This document shows positions 61,608-64,000 of a stretch of DNA of 64,000 bases, one piece after another. A program made the translations under genes and the position numbers. Each line of letters starts with the position of its first letter. The first letter of the stretch is position 1. The notes under the pieces are model-generated. The model ran no database searches, had not been told where the DNA came from, and saw nothing but the letters and a program-made list of their open reading frames with translations. The stretch lies in the NCBI GenBank assembly GCA_033398695.1, contig CM065809.1, forward strand, positions 178,674,501-178,738,500, read 5' to 3'. Origin of the DNA: Orobanche coerulescens (taxonomy: Eukaryota > Streptophyta > Magnoliopsida > Lamiales > Orobanchaceae).

Positions 61608-62164
61608 ACTCCACTGAATATAAGTCAGCGGACAGTTTCAGAACAACAGTTTATTTCTTTTCTCTTCGTTTCTTCGACGTGCGACCTCAGAGACGATTTC
61701 CACCAGTTCTATTCGGAGTTCTCTTCAAATTCCATCACGGTAGAATCGAGCCATCATATCATAATCAGCATAATCACCTTTCATCAGCCGAATTAAAGGT
61801 AATTCCTCAGGAACCCTAATTTTGACGAATTTGGGGGATTTTCGGGATTTTAGGGTTTAGTTCTGAATTGTTCATCTATATTACGATATCCTTTACCGAT
61901 TGTGATTATTGAGTGATTCTTAATCCAATTTCCTTGATTTTAATCCGCGAACTATCAATACGGGGAGATTTTGCGTAAACCCTCGCCCGTATCGATTGAT
62001 CGTTCATTGTCGTATCATGTAATCGGGGTTATGGGTGTATTCCAATAGAGTATTGTTGTTCGTTGGGACTGAACCGTGTTGATCCTTCGTTTAGGACCCG
62101 TCGTTTCCCACCCGGACCGTTCGTAGTCGTGTTTCACTTCCGTTCCTTCAAGAATGTCTCAAAG

Positions 62165-62579
62165 GCAAGTACTTTACATTTGTTTACATGTTCTAGTATT
62201 TGAATTATGGCTGTATCGTGGTTGTTGTGGATGGTTATGTGTATGTTCACCTAGGTACGGTCCGACGGGGCCTCTAGGGATACGTATTGCCGTGAGTGTG
62301 CGTATCGCGAACTGTGGTTAGCCACCCAGGGATGTCCGACGGGGCTCTGCGGGGTACGGTGGCCGTGAGTCTCGTACCAACGGTTAACTTTGAATTGTGA
62401 TTTGTTGGAGATAATGTGTTTTGTGATTATACATTGTAGATATTCCGAAATATAAAATATTTCTAAAATGACTTTTGGTGCATATATTCATCTGATTAGA
62501 ATGTAGTTCAAATGGATTGTACTTGCACTAGCAGTTGTCGCTAACCCCTTAAATGGGGGAAATACTTTTTGTATTTCAG
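62165..62579 (+). other. Putative GC-AG intron in the right-end Tekay LTR
   Basis: AAAG|GCAAGTACT at the donor, ACTTGCACTAGC at 62521, CTAACCCC with a GGGG partner (62541-62559), and acceptor GTATTTCAG ending 62579. Length 415 nt, close to the 413 nt of the inner Tekay LTR. Confidence 0.5.
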
Positions 62580-62960
62580 GTACTGATCGTGGGGACAAGC
62601 GAGCACTCGAGCTGTATGAGGATGATGGGCAAGCATGATATTGTCCAGTAATTGATTTTCGGTGTTATGTCCGTCGGTTATTATTGATGTCTGATTTTGG
62701 GATTATGTATTATAAAATTTGTTTAAGTACTCGAGTACTTCCGATTTGAATTTGTTAATGTTGTGTTCCCGTTTTGGGGAAATGGATTTGATATCGGAAT
62801 TTTATTTGTCGGTTATAGTCTTTTATTTAGCTTGTCGTTTTATTTACGATGGTTTTTCGTTGTCGAATGTCTTGTTTGGTACGTTAGCCTGGTGGATTCC
62901 ACAGTGTGGGGTCCACGGCGCTGTAATATGCCCTGAATGTCTTGGGGGTGTTATAGAATA

Positions 62961-62972
62961 TGGTATCAGAGC
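62961..62972 (+). other. PBS, tRNA-Met type
   Basis: TGGTATCAGAGC, the exact canonical sequence, five bases after the LTR. Confidence 0.88.
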
Positions 62973-63250
62973 CTAGGTTTATGGATACCTAGGCTGTCGG
63001 TTATTTGGGTCTAGTTAAGTGTCGTTTTTGGGACAGTATCACTGCTATGCCATCATCTCAGTACGCCGGTGCTCGTAAGTTTTCCTAACTTGACTCGTTT
63101 CACCGTTATGTTCCATTCCTGTCTTAGTATCTTGTTGCGTTTTGCGTTTGAATTGTACTTACCCGTTGCTTCTTCAGAATTCCTGCTGGTAGAGGACGCG
63201 GACGCGGTCGCGGACGCGGTAGGGGACGTGGCGCAGCCGGTGGGGCGGCC

Positions 63251-64000
63251 ATGTCCGATCACTCGGGAACTGGTTCGGCGATGCCTTCCTTGTCGAACAG
63301 TGTTCCCCCTAGTTCCGGAGGTCAGCAGGACCAGTCTGCTAGCTCCGGTAATGCACATGAGAATGTTGGAGTGGCCAACATTTTGCAGCAGGTAGCGAAC
63401 CAGATGACGCTACTGACTCAGGCCGTTCTAGTCGGCCAAGCTAATGCCAACCCGGTTCCGCCTACTGGATCCGGTAATGATAAGCTACTTCAGGACGTGA
63501 TTCGTATGCGTCCTCCGCAGTTTGATGGTGCTTCCGACCCTTCTGGTTGGGAGAATTGGCTATTCGAGATGAAGAAAGTGTTTGAGGCTTCTAATTGTTC
63601 CGAGGAGAGGCAAGTACCCATTGCTCAGTACTTCCTCGCCAAGGAGGCAGCAACGTGATGGCAAGCGGTGAAACCGCGTGACCGAGCAGCTACGTGGGCA
63701 GAGTTTCGGGATCTGATGGAAGACGAATTCTGTCCTTGGCTAGTGAAAGAGGGGAGGATCCGAGCCTTCTTTGAGGCTAAAACCCAAGATGTTCCTATAT
63801 CTCAAGCTATCAAAGACTACAATCAACAGTTGCATTATGTGAGGAACCAAGTCCGCGATGAGCTTGATAAGATCTGCCACTTTGATATGCGGATGAAACC
63901 GAGGGTGCGCCACTACATGTCTGGTCTGGGGTGCACGACTTTGAAGGAATATCAGAATAAAGCGATGGCTTACGAGATGTCGTTTTCTGCGACCGAGACG
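63251..64000 (+). pseudogene. gag: Gag of the right-end Tekay element (partial, one stop)
   Basis: Capsid precursor cut by the window end. ATG at 63251 follows an in-frame Arg/Gly repeat (63190-63235), which in the inner Tekay element is already translated. The true start is therefore probably upstream, perhaps in a leader exon ending at the GTAAGT at 63075 with an acceptor TTCTTCAG at 63177. The capsid core is present (IRMRPPQFDG, NWLFEMKKVF, then HFDMRMKPRVRHYMSG). A TGA at 63656-63658 lies where a Trp TGG is expected (the partner element has EWWEA). The frame then continues open to 64000. Confidence 0.88.

Larger units (their letters stand above)
60914..62955 (+). repeat. 5' LTR of the right-end Tekay element
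   Basis: TGTAATATCCG ... GGGGGTGTTATA, 2042 bp. Palindromes (TTAGCGTACGCTAA, TTAGCGCGCGCTA and others) at 61446-61607 end about 12 bp before TATAAGT at 61619. Putative intron at 62165-62579. Confidence 0.88.
60914..64000 (+). mobile_element. Tekay-type chromovirus, 5' part, running off the window
   Basis: 5' LTR, tRNA-Met PBS, leader and gag are present; pol and the 3' LTR lie beyond 64000. The gag is clearly related to that of the inner Tekay element, but the LTR sequence is a different family. Confidence 0.88.

Noticed and set aside
63069..63395. Overlapping frame with acidic Ala/Asp repeat
   Set aside because: It is the out-of-frame reading of the Arg/Gly-coding repeat of gag.

Overview
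This is a gene-poor, repeat-dense stretch of a plant nuclear genome, most likely a eudicot. I infer this from Athila, Tat and chromodomain-bearing (Tekay/Del-type) Ty3/gypsy elements, a Copia-like element, a CACTA element, Stowaway/Tourist/MULE-type MITEs and many AT-rich microsatellites. I found no convincing host protein-coding gene, rRNA or tRNA gene. Nearly everything is nested or fragmented LTR retrotransposon.

Layout. (1) 1-25735 is a four-deep nest. A Tat-lineage gypsy element (only its 3' part is in the window) carries a spliced antisense gene on the minus strand (3270 down to 669) and a 3' LTR starting at 3810. That LTR is split by a complete Athila-lineage element (4401-25408, TSD AGAAG). 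The Athila pol is split between RT and RNase H by a Tekay/Del chromovirus (9233-19685, TSD GCCTC). The chromovirus gag is split at its second zinc knuckle by a 764-bp non-autonomous CACTA element (12895-13658, TSD AGT). (2) 25736-30282 holds a minus-strand LTR fragment, an unassigned stretch and a 3.1-kb plus-strand Tekay-type LTR without internal region. (3) 30283-38469 is AT-rich intergenic DNA with a Stowaway MITE, a 2.8-kb minus-strand solo LTR (33411-36220), unassigned GC-richer sequence and a large AAT-type microsatellite. (4) 38470-47326 is a complete LTR element with TSD AAATT and no gag or pol (LARD-like); its interior is a mosaic of other LTRs. (5) 47332-50667 holds another AAT microsatellite, a MULE-like MITE and a 1.28-kb foldback element. 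(6) 50709-57907 is a non-coding Copia-like element on the minus strand with 235/237-bp LTRs, inserted in a TA microsatellite. (7) 57908-60913 holds a Tourist-type MITE, hairpin-bearing tandem repeats and a minus-strand LTR fragment. (8) 60914-64000 is the 5' end of another Tekay-type element, with LTR, tRNA-Met PBS and partial gag.

All coding regions are damaged by frameshifts, stops or insertions, so none looks autonomous. Most stops are single C-to-T or G-to-A changes in CG or CHG contexts.

Two patterns cut across elements. First, in every gypsy-type LTR here the stretch just upstream of the TATA box is packed with a short GC-rich palindrome, and each lineage has its own: GCGATCGC in Tat, GTGCCGCGGCAC in Athila, and TTAGCGCACGCTAA and variants in Tekay-type LTRs. 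Second, Tekay-type LTRs share what looks like an intron inside the LTR: a donor AG|GCAAGT (AG|GT in two copies), a CTRAC branch-point-like motif followed by a C-run and usually a matching G-run, then a pyrimidine-rich acceptor. These two patterns are the best candidates for undescribed biology in the window.
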